Notes under the pieces: generated by a model
The model's input: the letters and a program-made list of their open reading frames with translations, nothing else
The model's database searches: none
Told to the model about the DNA's origin: nothing
Position numbers and translations under genes: made by a program
Assembly: GCA_964600235.1 (NCBI GenBank)
Contig: CAZRIV010000002.1
Coordinates: 265,636-329,635, forward strand
Direction: 5' to 3'
Length of the DNA stretch: 64,000 nt
DNA from: MWEI01 sp964600235
GTDB lineage: Bacteria > Desulfobacterota > Desulfomonilia > UBA1062
Shown here: positions 10,825-19,948 of the stretch, in pieces
Position numbering within the stretch: the first letter of the stretch is position 1
Layout: the number at the start of each line of letters is the position of its first letter

Positions 10825-11880
10825 ATGAACAGACTGCCTCTTGTCACGCAGACCCTCTATTCCGAGCTGCTGGAACAGCTCACCGCCCTTGATGCGCACA
10901 GGACTCTCGGACATCTGCCCGGGTGCTTCACCTACAAGACCGTCAAGGACCGGCAGTATGTGTATTTCCAGACAAGGGAGCCGGGCGGAATTTCCCGGCA
11001 GATATACCTGGGGCCGGCAACACAGGAAATAGAAAGATTCGCAGAAGGCTTCGCAGACAAACGCCTTGAGGGGAAAGCCGAAAACGATGCCATAAACAGG
11101 CTTTGCAGCCAGCTCCGACTGGGCGGCGCCAACATAACAGACCCGGAATCAGCCCGTGTTCTCAAGGCGCTTTCCGACAGCGGCTTTTTCAGGCTGGGCG
11201 GTGTGCTCATCGGCACTCACGCCTTCGGAATCATCGGCAATATCCTGGGAATAAAATGGGAGAAGGCTTCATTGAGAACCCAGGATATCGATATTGCCGG
11301 ACCTTTGCGTCTTGAGGTGGCAATCAACGAGCTGGCCGCTGATGTCCCCAGTACTCTTGAGAGTCTGAACATGGGGTTCATCCCCATCCCGCCCCTGAAC
11401 CACAAGCACCCCTCCACCTCATTCAAGATCCGGGGCAGGGAACTGAGGGTTGATGTACTCACACCCATGAAAAAACCATCCCTTGCTGATCCGGTTTATA
11501 TCCCCAGGATGAAGACGGCAGCCTTGCCTCTCATGTTCCTGGACTATCTCATCGAACGCCCGGTCCAGGCCGCGGTCATTGATGGCGGCGGTGTCCTGGT
11601 TTCCATACCGGACCCGGCCATGTACGCCCTGCACAAGCTTATCGTTGCCGGAGAACGCGATGCCGCCAGGCAATCGAAGTCATTGAAAGATGTTTTCCAG
11701 TCCGCTCAGATTGTCGAGGTGCTGGCTTCGGACAGGCCCGGCGATCTGGAATCGGCTTGGGAAGCCATCATAACTCGCGGGAAAGGATGGCAGAAAAGGG
11801 TCATATCCGGAATTGCCCGCATGAGGACCGAATACACTCTTGCCCATGAGGTTCTCATGAACATGGTATCCTCATCCTGA
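10825..11880 (+). CDS. Nucleotidyltransferase-fold protein (GSU2403-like family)
   Basis: This 351-residue protein resembles the GSU2403-type nucleotidyltransferase-fold family. The core is LGGVLIGTHAFGIIGN followed by RTQDIDIA, the G-x-H/S...DxD pattern that binds metal and nucleotide. An N-terminal helical region and a C-terminal helical domain (about 270-351) flank it. Related folds occur in AbiEii-type toxins and in stand-alone proteins of unknown substrate. The start ATG has no ribosome site and is flanked by an inverted repeat. No antitoxin-like partner is visible next door. Codon use is again GC-rich. Confidence 0.75.
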   Translation: MNRLPLVTQTLYSELLEQLTALDAHRTLGHLPGCFTYKTVKDRQYVYFQTREPGGISRQIYLGPATQEIERFAEGFADKRLEGKAENDAINRLCSQLRLGGANITDPESARVLKALSDSGFFRLGGVLIGTHAFGIIGNILGIKWEKASLRTQDIDIAGPLRLEVAINELAADVPSTLESLNMGFIPIPPLNHKHPSTSFKIRGRELRVDVLTPMKKPSLADPVYIPRMKTAALPLMFLDYLIERPVQAAVIDGGGVLVSIPDPAMYALHKLIVAGERDAARQSKSLKDVFQSAQIVEVLASDRPGDLESAWEAIITRGKGWQKRVISGIARMRTEYTLAHEVLMNMVSSS

Positions 11881-11984
11881 ACGTTTCGTGGATTTCTCTT
11901 TGCCCAACGAGACATACCTACAAATGAAAGGAGAAAAGGGGAATCGAGAAAGTTAATATCCTCCCCTCCAAGGAAGAAAAAGCA

Positions 11985-12908
11985 ATGCACAGGAAACCCA
12001 GAGGGCGCAGCCCCGAATCATCAAAGACGAAGCAGACTTTTCTGCAGGTCGCCGAGCCAGCGGAGCTCATGAAATTCCTGATGGCGCAGCTGCCGGGCAA
12101 GAGCCGCACGGCCGTCAAATCCCTCCTGGCGCACAACCAGGTCTCCGTGGACTACAAGACCACGACACAGTTCAATCATCAGCTCAAGCCGGGCCAGCAG
12201 GTGATCATAAACTGGTCCACCGTGCTCCAGGTCGAGAAGGGGAAGGGGCTGAAGGTCGTATTCGAAGACCCGTACATCATTGTCGTCGAGAAGCAGGCAG
12301 GCCTTCTTTCCATAGCCACGGACAAGGAAAAGGACCGGACGGCGTTCAGGATACTCAGTGACCAGATGAAGGTAACCGACCCCACGGCCAGGATCTTTGT
12401 GGTGCATCGTCTCGACCGGGATGCCTCAGGGCTGCTCATGTTTGCCAAGAGCTGGGAAGTACAGCAGATACTCCAGCAGAACTGGAAGGATGATGTCATC
12501 GAACGCACGTACGCAGTGGTCATAGAAGGCAACCTCGCACAGGACAAGGGCGCCATCACCTCATGGCTGAAGGAAAACGCCGCGCATGTCATGTACTCCA
12601 GTCCGACACCCGAGGACGGGCTGAAGGCAGTCACCCATTTCCGGGTCGTTAAGAAGAACAGCGAATACTCACTGCTGGAGGTAAGGCTGGAAACGGGCCG
12701 GAAGAACCAGATCCGTATCCACATGAAAGAGCAGGGTCACCCCATCATAGGGGACAAGAAATATGGAGCGGAGTTGAATCCCATCAGCCGGCTCGGCCTC
12801 CATGCCCGGGTCCTGTCATTCAATCACCCGGTGAGCGGAAGACAACTGCGGTTTGAGACGCCCATACCGTCGAGCTTCATGAGGCTGTTCAGCGCCAAGA
12901 AGGCATAA
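11985..12908 (+). CDS. RluA-family pseudouridine synthase
   Basis: 307 residues with an N-terminal S4-like RNA-binding domain (about 25-90: KSRTAVKSLLAHNQVSVD) and an RluA-type catalytic domain. The catalytic Asp is D144 in HRLDRDASGL. Later family blocks include ERTYAVVIEG, the LLEVRLETGRKNQIRIHM segment (typical LxTGRxHQIR, with Asn-Gln here) and GDKKYG. It isomerises uridine in rRNA or tRNA. Specificity among RluA/C/D types cannot be decided by eye. It sits alone, separated by about 100 bases from the upstream gene. Confidence 0.93.
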   Translation: MHRKPRGRSPESSKTKQTFLQVAEPAELMKFLMAQLPGKSRTAVKSLLAHNQVSVDYKTTTQFNHQLKPGQQVIINWSTVLQVEKGKGLKVVFEDPYIIVVEKQAGLLSIATDKEKDRTAFRILSDQMKVTDPTARIFVVHRLDRDASGLLMFAKSWEVQQILQQNWKDDVIERTYAVVIEGNLAQDKGAITSWLKENAAHVMYSSPTPEDGLKAVTHFRVVKKNSEYSLLEVRLETGRKNQIRIHMKEQGHPIIGDKKYGAELNPISRLGLHARVLSFNHPVSGRQLRFETPIPSSFMRLFSAKKA

Positions 12909-13079
12909 GGGGAGGCAAAGAGAAAACAAGACCTTACCCGAAGTGGAGCGATTCACCGTATCTCCCGTGATGCCGGCGTTTTCCCCGGGGGATAGAGTAC
13001 TGTGATTTTCGTGGGTAAATATCCCGCGACAGATGCATGAACCCTTTTAAAGTCGCATTCTTAAAGGGGCAACGAGCTG

Positions 13080-13108
13080 TTGACAGCTTGGAATATCTAT
13101 GGTCTAGA
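13080..13108 (+). promoter_or_regulatory. Candidate sigma-70 promoter for the DUF465-ilv cluster
   Basis: A perfect TTGACA at 13080-13085 is followed 17 bases later by TCTAGA (13103-13108), a weak -10. It lies about 35 bases before the first gene of a long co-directional run, in the right place to drive it. Confidence 0.4.
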
Positions 13109-13141
13109 TGTACCTTACCGTTAAATCGAGGGGTGAATTAT

Positions 13142-13366
13142 ATGGAAGAGATGGATCTTGCGCTGATTCGCAAGCTCATCCCCAAGGACAAGGAGCTCAA
13201 GGGCCTCTGGGATGAGCATCAGGATTACGAGGAAAAGCTTGAGCAGTTGAACAAGAGGAGATATCTGAGCACCGAGGAAGAGATGCGGCGCAAGGAAATC
13301 CAGAAGCTCAAGCTGGCGGGCAAGGACAAGATTGAGCAGATCCTCAGCAGATACCGCAGCGAATAG
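13142..13366 (+). CDS. DUF465/YdcH-like small coiled-coil protein
   Basis: 74 residues from ATG 13142, preceded by GAGGGGTGA. The frame is open further upstream, but that extension lacks family-like sequence. The charged helical hairpin DLALIRKLIPKDKELKGLWDEH followed by EEKLEQLNKRRYLSTEEE and KIQKLKLAGKDKIEQIL matches the short DUF465 helical-hairpin proteins. Its function is unknown. It lies just upstream of ilvB, separated by 54 bases. Confidence 0.8.
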   Translation: MEEMDLALIRKLIPKDKELKGLWDEHQDYEEKLEQLNKRRYLSTEEEMRRKEIQKLKLAGKDKIEQILSRYRSE

Positions 13367-13420
13367 GGTATCAGCGGATACAGATTCATTTGAAATGAAC
13401 TAGAGAGGTTTCAAGAACAG

Positions 13421-15124
13421 GTGAGCGTGAAGAAGATAACGGGAGCATACGCATTTATCGAGGCCCTGCGGTGCGAAGGCGTCAAGCACGTCTTCGGCTA
13501 TCCGGGCGGGGCCGTACTGGATATATTCGATGCCATCATGGATGCGCCGGATATTCAGTTCATACTGGCGAGGCACGAGCAGGGTGCGGTCCATGCCGCA
13601 GACGGATATGCACGCGCTTCGGGCAAGGTGGGAGTGGCCCTGGTGACATCGGGCCCCGGGGCCACCAACACGGTCACGGGCATAGCCACGGCCTGCATGG
13701 ATTCCATCCCCATCGTGGTCTTTTCCGGGCAGGTGTCCACCAACCTCATCGGCAACGACGCCTTCCAGGAGGCCGATACCGTGGGCATCACGCGGCCCTG
13801 TACCAAGCACAACTACCTGGTGAAGGACTGCAACGACCTGCCCAAGGTCATCAAGGAGGCCTTCTATATCGCCGCCACCGGCAGGCCGGGGCCTGTGCTC
13901 GTGGACATCCCCAAGGACGTCATGCGGGGGCTCATAGCCTTCAAATACCCTGACAAGGTGTATCTCGAGGGGTATTGCCCCACCTACAAAGGCCACATGG
14001 GCCAGATCAAACGGATCGTGAGCACCATCCTCAAGAGCAAGAGGCCTGTCATCTATGCGGGCGGAGGCGTGGTGCTGTCCAACGCATCCGAGCAGCTCAC
14101 GGCTCTTGCCAGGCAGCTCCGCATACCCGTGACAACGACCCTCATGGGGCTCGGCGCGTTCCCGGCTGATGACCCGCTCTGGCTGGGTATGCTGGGCATG
14201 CACGGCACCTATGCGGCCAACATGGCGGTGACGGACACGGACTGCCTCATAGCCATTGGCGCGCGCTTCGATGACCGCGTCACGGGCAAGATCGACGAGT
14301 TTGCGCCCAAGGCAAAGATCATCCATATCGATATCGACCCCACCTCCATCAGTAAGAACGTCCGGGTGGACATTCCGGTGGTGGGCGACTGCAGGGGGGT
14401 ACTGGCAGATATGATCGAGGATATCCGGGAAAAAACCCGCGATACCCTTGAGCTCACAACAACGATTCAACCCTGGCTCGACCTCATAGACCAGTGGAAG
14501 CGCGAGCAGCCTCTGCGCTACGAACAGGGCACATCGCTCAAGCCCCAGTTCGTGATCGAAAAGATCAACGAGCTGGCGCCTGTTGACACCATCATCTCCA
14601 CCGAAGTGGGCCAGAACCAGATGTGGACCGCCCAGTACTTCAAATTCAAGAAACCCAGGCATTTTCTCACCTCGGGCGGGCTGGGCACCATGGGTTACGG
14701 CTTCCCGGCCGCCATCGGAGCGCAGGTGGCCTTTCCCGAGCGCACGGTCATAGACATCGCCGGAGACGGGTCCATCCAGATGAACATCCAGGAGCTTGCC
14801 ACGGCCGTCCAGTACCAGCTGAACGTGAAGGTCATGATCATCAACAACCTGTATCTCGGCATGGTGAGACAGTGGCAGGCCCTCTTTTACAAGGGAAGGT
14901 ATTCCCATACCTCCATGGCCGTCTCGCCCGACTTCGTCAAGCTGGCCGAGGCCTACGGGGCGCACGGGATCCGCGTGGACAATCCGTCCCAGGTGGAAGA
15001 TGCCATCAGAGAGGCCCTCTCCATCAAGGGCCCGGTCTTTGTGGACTTCCGGGTGGAGCCTGAAGAGGACGTCTACCCCATGGTCCCGGCAGGCGCACCC
15101 ATCAACAACATGCTGCTGGTGTGA
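13421..15124 (+). CDS. ilvB: Acetolactate synthase large (catalytic) subunit
   Basis: 567 residues from GTG 13421, preceded by AGAGAGG. This is a ThDP enzyme of three domains: N-terminal Pyr domain with GYPGGAVLDI and catalytic Glu in RHEQGA; central FAD-binding domain; C-terminal PP domain with the ThDP motif GDGSIQMN...NN. It condenses two pyruvates to acetolactate, or pyruvate with 2-oxobutyrate, the first common step to valine/leucine and isoleucine. The GSGPGATN-type block (SGPGATNTVTG) is present. Its regulatory partner IlvN follows 9 bases downstream. Confidence 0.97.
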   Translation: MSVKKITGAYAFIEALRCEGVKHVFGYPGGAVLDIFDAIMDAPDIQFILARHEQGAVHAADGYARASGKVGVALVTSGPGATNTVTGIATACMDSIPIVVFSGQVSTNLIGNDAFQEADTVGITRPCTKHNYLVKDCNDLPKVIKEAFYIAATGRPGPVLVDIPKDVMRGLIAFKYPDKVYLEGYCPTYKGHMGQIKRIVSTILKSKRPVIYAGGGVVLSNASEQLTALARQLRIPVTTTLMGLGAFPADDPLWLGMLGMHGTYAANMAVTDTDCLIAIGARFDDRVTGKIDEFAPKAKIIHIDIDPTSISKNVRVDIPVVGDCRGVLADMIEDIREKTRDTLELTTTIQPWLDLIDQWKREQPLRYEQGTSLKPQFVIEKINELAPVDTIISTEVGQNQMWTAQYFKFKKPRHFLTSGGLGTMGYGFPAAIGAQVAFPERTVIDIAGDGSIQMNIQELATAVQYQLNVKVMIINNLYLGMVRQWQALFYKGRYSHTSMAVSPDFVKLAEAYGAHGIRVDNPSQVEDAIREALSIKGPVFVDFRVEPEEDVYPMVPAGAPINNMLLV

Positions 15125-15133
15125 GGGATTATA

Positions 15134-15640
15134 ATGAGCATGAGACATGCGATATCCATACTTGTGGACAATCAGGCAGGCGTGCTTTCCCGCGTGGTGG
15201 GGCTGTTTGCAGGAAGGGGCTTCAACATCGAGTCGCTCTCGGTGGCACCCACCCTGGACCCGACGAAGTCCAAGATGGTCATCACCACCACGGGCAACGA
15301 GCAGGTGCTCGAGCAGATCAAGAAGCAGCTCAACAAGATCATCAATGTCATTAAAGTCGTTGATTTCATGGACAAGGATTACGTGGAGAGGGAGATGATT
15401 CTCATCAAAGTCAAGGCGCAGGAGGATACCCGGGCCGAGGTGTTCCGCCTTACGGAGATCTTCAGGGCCAAGGTGCTCGACATATCCCCTGCATCGTTCA
15501 CTTTAGCCTTGACCGGCGACCAGGACAAGCTCAAGGCATTCATAGACCTGCTTGCCCCGGCCGGCATCATCGACTACGTCCGCACAGGAACAATCGTCAT
15601 GGAAAGAGAAATGCAGGCAAAGAGGAGGACTGATCAATGA
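15134..15640 (+). CDS. ilvN: Acetolactate synthase small (regulatory) subunit
   Basis: 168 residues, the length of the long IlvH-type subunit. An N-terminal ACT domain (about 4-78: ISILVDNQAGVLSRVVGLFAGRGFNIESL) carries the Gly residues that bind the feedback inhibitor valine, followed by the IlvH C-terminal domain. It binds IlvB, raises its activity and confers feedback inhibition. Its stop overlaps the ilvC start in an ATGA, so expression is coupled. Confidence 0.96.
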   Translation: MSMRHAISILVDNQAGVLSRVVGLFAGRGFNIESLSVAPTLDPTKSKMVITTTGNEQVLEQIKKQLNKIINVIKVVDFMDKDYVEREMILIKVKAQEDTRAEVFRLTEIFRAKVLDISPASFTLALTGDQDKLKAFIDLLAPAGIIDYVRTGTIVMEREMQAKRRTDQ

Positions 15641-16653
15641 AGGTTTATTACGACAAGGACGCCGATCTCAGGCTGATCAAATCCAAGAAGGTCGCCATCA
15701 TGGGCTACGGCTCACAGGGTTTTGCCCACTCCAACAACCTGAAGGATTCAGGCGTGAAGGTTGCGGTCGGCCTCAGGGAAGGCAGTTCGTCGGCTGCCAA
15801 GGCAAAGAAGGCAGGGCTCAAGGTCATGACGGTCTCTGAGGCCGCCAAGTGGGCCGATGTGGTCATGATGCTCATCCCCGACGAGCTCCAGGCAGCCGTC
15901 TACAAGAGCGAGATCGCACCGCATATGAAAAAGGGCAAGTACCTGGTGTTCGCCCACGGGTTCAACATCCATTTCGGCCAGATAACGCCTCCCGAGGGCG
16001 TGAGCTGCTTCATGGTGGCGCCCAAGTCGCCCGGACACATGGTGAGGTATGAATACACCCAGGGCAGGGGCGTGCCCATGCTCATAGCCATACACACCGA
16101 CCCCACCAAGGACACCAAGAAGCTGGCCCTGTCCTATGCAAGCGCCATAGGCGGCGGCAAGGCAGGCATCCTGGAGACCTCGTTCAGGGAAGAGACCGAG
16201 ACAGATCTCTTCGGAGAGCAGGCAGTCCTGTGCGGCGGAACCACCGCACTCATCCAGGCAGGGTTCGAGACGCTGGTGGAGGCGGGCTATGCCCCTGAGA
16301 TGGCCTATTTCGAGTGCCTGCACGAGCTCAAGCTCATCGTGGACCTCATCTACGAGGGCGGCATCTCCAACATGCGCTATTCCATCAGCAACACGGCCCA
16401 GTACGGCGACATCACCCGGGGTCCTGTGCTCATCGATACCGAGGTTAAGAATAAGATGAAAAAGATCCTCGCCGATATCCAGGAAGGCACCTTTGCCAAG
16501 GAATGGATCCTCGAGAACATGGCGGGCCGCCCCACCTTCAATGCGCTCACCAAGAAGGGCGAGGAGCACCTTATCGAGAAGACGGGAGCCCAGCTCAGGG
16601 GCATGATGTCCTGGATCGGCAAGGACAGGAAGGTGGACAAGAAGGTTAATTAG
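15637..16653 (+). CDS. ilvC: Ketol-acid reductoisomerase
   Basis: 338 residues, the class I length. The N-terminal Rossmann domain has GYGSQGFAHSNNLKDSG as the NADPH fingerprint and the LREGSSS loop that sets cofactor preference. The C-terminal knotted helical domain supplies Mg2+ ligands in DLFGEQAVLCGG and ECLHELKLIVDLIYEGG. It converts acetolactate or acetohydroxybutyrate to the dihydroxy acid. Third gene of the ilvBNC unit. Confidence 0.98.
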   Translation: MKVYYDKDADLRLIKSKKVAIMGYGSQGFAHSNNLKDSGVKVAVGLREGSSSAAKAKKAGLKVMTVSEAAKWADVVMMLIPDELQAAVYKSEIAPHMKKGKYLVFAHGFNIHFGQITPPEGVSCFMVAPKSPGHMVRYEYTQGRGVPMLIAIHTDPTKDTKKLALSYASAIGGGKAGILETSFREETETDLFGEQAVLCGGTTALIQAGFETLVEAGYAPEMAYFECLHELKLIVDLIYEGGISNMRYSISNTAQYGDITRGPVLIDTEVKNKMKKILADIQEGTFAKEWILENMAGRPTFNALTKKGEEHLIEKTGAQLRGMMSWIGKDRKVDKKVN

Positions 16654-16657
16654 AACC

Positions 16658-17302
16658 ATGAAGATCCGCAAGGAAGGCTTTCCATTCATCGCCATAGCGT
16701 CCGCCCTGTTCGGCCTGGTTTTCCTCGCAGGTGGCATGGTGCTGCGAGTGATAGGGCTCGTGCCGGTCCTGTTCGTCACCTGGTTCTTCCGAGATCCCGA
16801 GAGGACGGTGCCTGCAGGCGAGGGGCTGGTGGTCTCTCCTGCCGACGGCAAGGTGATCGAGATTTCCCAGACCGATGAGGCCAGGGTAGGGCCGTGTACC
16901 AAGGTGGGGGTGTTCATGTCGGTCTTCAACGTGCATGTGAACCGCGCCCCTGTCTCAGGCACCGTGCTCGAAGTTCTCTACAAACCGGGCAAGTTCCATG
17001 TGGCGAGCCTGGGCAAAAAAACCGAGGCCAACGAACGTGTGATCATGTATATCAATACGGAAAACGGGGTCTTCAGGGTCGACCAGGTGGCCGGCCTCAT
17101 AGCGCGCAGGATCATCTGCTGGCTCACCCCGGGAAGCCAGGCTGTCCAGGGAAAAAGGATCGGGCTCATCAGGTTCGGCTCGCTCCTTGAATGTTACCTG
17201 CCCAAGGGATATACCGCAGTATGTCAGATGGGCCAGACGGTACACGCCGGGAGCAGCGTGATCGGAAGGAGGACGCATGAGACCGACCAGCAGAAGACAT
17301 GA
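16658..17302 (+). CDS. psd: Phosphatidylserine decarboxylase, short form
   Basis: 214 residues, typical of the short PSD branch rather than the roughly 300-residue E. coli type. Two N-terminal hydrophobic segments (residues 9-43) anchor it in the inner membrane. Core motifs are SPADGKV, VFMSVFNVHVNRAP and the self-cleavage site RFGS near residue 172, where the Ser becomes the pyruvoyl group. It makes phosphatidylethanolamine from phosphatidylserine. The pssA gene overlaps its 3' end by 26 bases, so consecutive pathway enzymes are coupled. Confidence 0.93.
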   Translation: MKIRKEGFPFIAIASALFGLVFLAGGMVLRVIGLVPVLFVTWFFRDPERTVPAGEGLVVSPADGKVIEISQTDEARVGPCTKVGVFMSVFNVHVNRAPVSGTVLEVLYKPGKFHVASLGKKTEANERVIMYINTENGVFRVDQVAGLIARRIICWLTPGSQAVQGKRIGLIRFGSLLECYLPKGYTAVCQMGQTVHAGSSVIGRRTHETDQQKT

Positions 17303-18098
17303 CCACGAGCCGGGAGAAAAGCAGAAGAAGGCCGTACCGTTTCTGCCGAACTTCATCACCACCATGAGCCTGTTCTGCGGCTTCTACTCCATCATGTTCG
17401 CACTCAAGGCGGACTTTCACAAGGCAGCCATCTACATCATCATTGCCGCGTTCATAGACGGCCTCGACGGCAGGGTGGCCCGCATGACCAACACCACATC
17501 CGAGTTCGGCAAGCAGTACGATTCGCTCTCCGACCTGGTTGCCTTCGGCGTGGCGCCTGCCATGATGGCCTATCTCTGGCAGCTCAACGCCTTCGGCAGG
17601 CTCGGGTTCATCGCGACGTTCCTCTATGTGGCCTGCGGTGCCTTGCGCCTGGCGCGCTTCAACATCGACAGCTCCGGGTCCATGACGAATTTCACCGGGC
17701 TTCCCATCCCCATGGCCGCGGCCGGCGTGGTAAGCACCTACCTGCTCACCGAGGAGCTGTCCACCCTGTTCGGTACGGCATTGTACATACCACCTGTTGC
17801 GATACTCATGGGGGTATATGTCCTGTCCTTCCTCATGGTGAGCAACATAGCGTACCCCAGCTTCAAACACGTGGCCTACATCAAGGCGCACCCGTTCCAG
17901 CTCCTGGTGGCAGGCCTGCTGCTGCTCGTGGTGGTGGCCCTGGCCCCCGAGATCATGCTTTTCACCCTTGCCTTCACCTTCATAGCGGGCGGGGCCATCT
18001 ACAGCGGCATAGTCCATATGATCCAGTCCCGCAGGGCGAGGGCAGGCCTGAAGGTGGATACACATGAAGGCTACACCGGGCACGACCATCATAACTGA
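17277..18098 (+). CDS. pssA: CDP-diacylglycerol--serine O-phosphatidyltransferase
   Basis: 273 residues with about eight membrane segments. The CDP-alcohol phosphotransferase signature D-G-x2-A-R-x8-G-x3-D-x3-D reads DGLDGRVARMTNTTSEFGKQYDSLSD, near residues 61-86, with all four Asp residues present. It makes phosphatidylserine for the decarboxylase encoded just upstream. GGAGG precedes the ATG inside the psd 3' end. The gene is followed after 24 bases by leuC, a spot where related clusters often hold leuA. Confidence 0.95.
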   Translation: MRPTSRRHDHEPGEKQKKAVPFLPNFITTMSLFCGFYSIMFALKADFHKAAIYIIIAAFIDGLDGRVARMTNTTSEFGKQYDSLSDLVAFGVAPAMMAYLWQLNAFGRLGFIATFLYVACGALRLARFNIDSSGSMTNFTGLPIPMAAAGVVSTYLLTEELSTLFGTALYIPPVAILMGVYVLSFLMVSNIAYPSFKHVAYIKAHPFQLLVAGLLLLVVVALAPEIMLFTLAFTFIAGGAIYSGIVHMIQSRRARAGLKVDTHEGYTGHDHHN

Positions 18099-18122
18099 AA
18101 AGAGCTGAGGAGATATCGGAAA

Positions 18123-19388
18123 GTGGGAATGACCATTGCAGAGAAGATCCTGGCCGCACATACCAAGACCGCATCATTCCAGCCGGGAGACATCATAAAA
18201 GTCGATGTGGACGTGGCCCTTGCCAATGACATCACCGCGCCCATTGCCATACAGGAGTTCAACAGGAGCGGTGCTGCAAGAATAGCCCATGCGGACAAGG
18301 TGGTTTTCGTGCTGGACCACTTTACGCCCACCAAGGACATCGCGTCGGCCAACCAGTGCAAGTATGTACGTGACTTCGCTCACGAGCAGGGCATGAAAAA
18401 CTTCTTCGACGGCGGTGAAGCGGGCGTGGAGCACGCGTTGCTGCCGGAAAAGGGCCTTGTGCTTCCGGGCGACCTCGTCATCGGGGCCGACAGCCACACG
18501 TGCACCTACGGCGCCCTGGGCGCCTTTGCAACGGGCGTGGGCAGTACAGACCTGGCCGCGGCCATGATGACCGGCCAGGCCTGGATGAAGGTGCCGCAGA
18601 CCATGAAATTCATATTCAAGGGGCAGTTGCAGCCCTGGGTCGGGGGCAAGGACCTGATCCTGTACCTCATCGGAAAGATCGGGGTGGACGGCGCCCTATA
18701 CAAGGTCATGGAGATCGAAGGGCCTGCCATCACCGCGCTGAGCTTGTCCGACCGTCTGAGCATGTCCAACATGGCCATTGAGGCCGGGGGCAAGGCGGGC
18801 ATCATAGCTGCGGACGCCAAGACCGGGGAATATGTGAAGACCAGGGCCAAAAGGCCCTACACCGTATATGCAAGCGATAAGGATGCTGTCTACGAGTCGG
18901 TGGCGACCTTCGACTGCGGGGATATAGAGCCCCAGGTGGCGTTCCCCCACCTGCCGGAGAACGCGCGCGGCATCAGCCAGGCAGGGGTTGTCAAACTGGA
19001 CCAGGTGGTTATAGGGTCGTGCACCAACGGCAGGATAGAAGACCTGCGCATCGCCGCACAGGTCATGAAGGGGAACAAGGTGGCAAAGGGCCTGCGCTGC
19101 CTGATACTGCCCGCCACGCCCGAGGTCTATGCCAATGCGTTGAGCGAGGGGCTCATAGACATCTTCCTCAAGGCCGGTTCCATCATCGGTCCGCCCACCT
19201 GCGGACCATGCCTGGGAGGCCACATGGGAATCCTTGCCAAGGGCGAGAAGGCCCTTGCCACCACGAACCGTAATTTCGTGGGCAGGATGGGCGACCCGCT
19301 GAGCGAGGTCTACCTCAGCGGCCCTGCAGTTGCGGCCGCTTCAGCCGTAACCGGAAGGATCAGCGCGCCGGCGGAGGTGGCATCATGA
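18123..19388 (+). CDS. leuC: 3-Isopropylmalate dehydratase, large subunit
   Basis: 421 residues, the shorter archaeal/thermophile-like LeuC type (HACN family). GTG 18123 has GAGGAG at good spacing; ATG 18129 is the alternative. The [4Fe-4S] ligands are seen in GSCTNGR and in PPTCGPCLGGHMG, and the ADSHTCTYGALG block is present. It isomerises 2- to 3-isopropylmalate; short LeuCD pairs can also act on citramalate. It overlaps leuD by 4 bases. Confidence 0.95.
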   Translation: MGMTIAEKILAAHTKTASFQPGDIIKVDVDVALANDITAPIAIQEFNRSGAARIAHADKVVFVLDHFTPTKDIASANQCKYVRDFAHEQGMKNFFDGGEAGVEHALLPEKGLVLPGDLVIGADSHTCTYGALGAFATGVGSTDLAAAMMTGQAWMKVPQTMKFIFKGQLQPWVGGKDLILYLIGKIGVDGALYKVMEIEGPAITALSLSDRLSMSNMAIEAGGKAGIIAADAKTGEYVKTRAKRPYTVYASDKDAVYESVATFDCGDIEPQVAFPHLPENARGISQAGVVKLDQVVIGSCTNGRIEDLRIAAQVMKGNKVAKGLRCLILPATPEVYANALSEGLIDIFLKAGSIIGPPTCGPCLGGHMGILAKGEKALATTNRNFVGRMGDPLSEVYLSGPAVAAASAVTGRISAPAEVAS

Positions 19389-19879
19389 ACTTCAGGGGCA
19401 GGGCATTCAAATTCGGCAACGATGTCGATACGGACGCCATCATCCCGGCCAGGTACCTCTCCACCTCGGACCCGGAAATTCTGAAAAAGCACTGCATGGA
19501 GGACGCCGACCCGGAGTTCGCGAACAAGGTGAACCAGGGCGACATCATCGTTGCGGGCAAGAACTTCGGGTGCGGTTCGTCGCGTGAGCATGCACCCATC
19601 GCCATCAAGGCCGCAGGGGTGAGCTGCGTCATCGCGCCCAGCTTCGCGCGCATCTTCTTCCGCAACAGCTTCAACATGGGACTGCCCATCTTCGAATCGG
19701 ACGAGGCCGCCTCTGCAATCGCCGAGGGAGACACCATCGAGGTGGACGCCGACACCGGGCTCATCAGGGATCTGACGACAGGAATCGAGTTCCAGGCGCG
19801 CCCCATCCCTGCGTTCATGCAGGAGCTCATCAATGACGGCGGCCTCATGGAGCACATCAGGAAGCGGGGGAGCATCTGA
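19385..19879 (+). CDS. leuD: 3-Isopropylmalate dehydratase, small subunit
   Basis: 164 residues, the short swivel-domain form that pairs with the 420-residue LeuC. Recognisable blocks are FGNDVDTDAIIPARYL, KNFGCGSSREHAP (substrate-binding loop) and FARIFFRNSFNMGLP. It completes the active site with LeuC. A usg/asd-like gene follows after 69 bases; a leuB gene, frequent here in relatives, is missing. Confidence 0.95.
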   Translation: MNFRGRAFKFGNDVDTDAIIPARYLSTSDPEILKKHCMEDADPEFANKVNQGDIIVAGKNFGCGSSREHAPIAIKAAGVSCVIAPSFARIFFRNSFNMGLPIFESDEAASAIAEGDTIEVDADTGLIRDLTTGIEFQARPIPAFMQELINDGGLMEHIRKRGSI

Positions 19880-19948
19880 ACCTTATAGATGCCTTACAGC
19901 AATGCCTATGCATACTACCTATAAGACGTCGCATTCCGGGGCCGTGTC

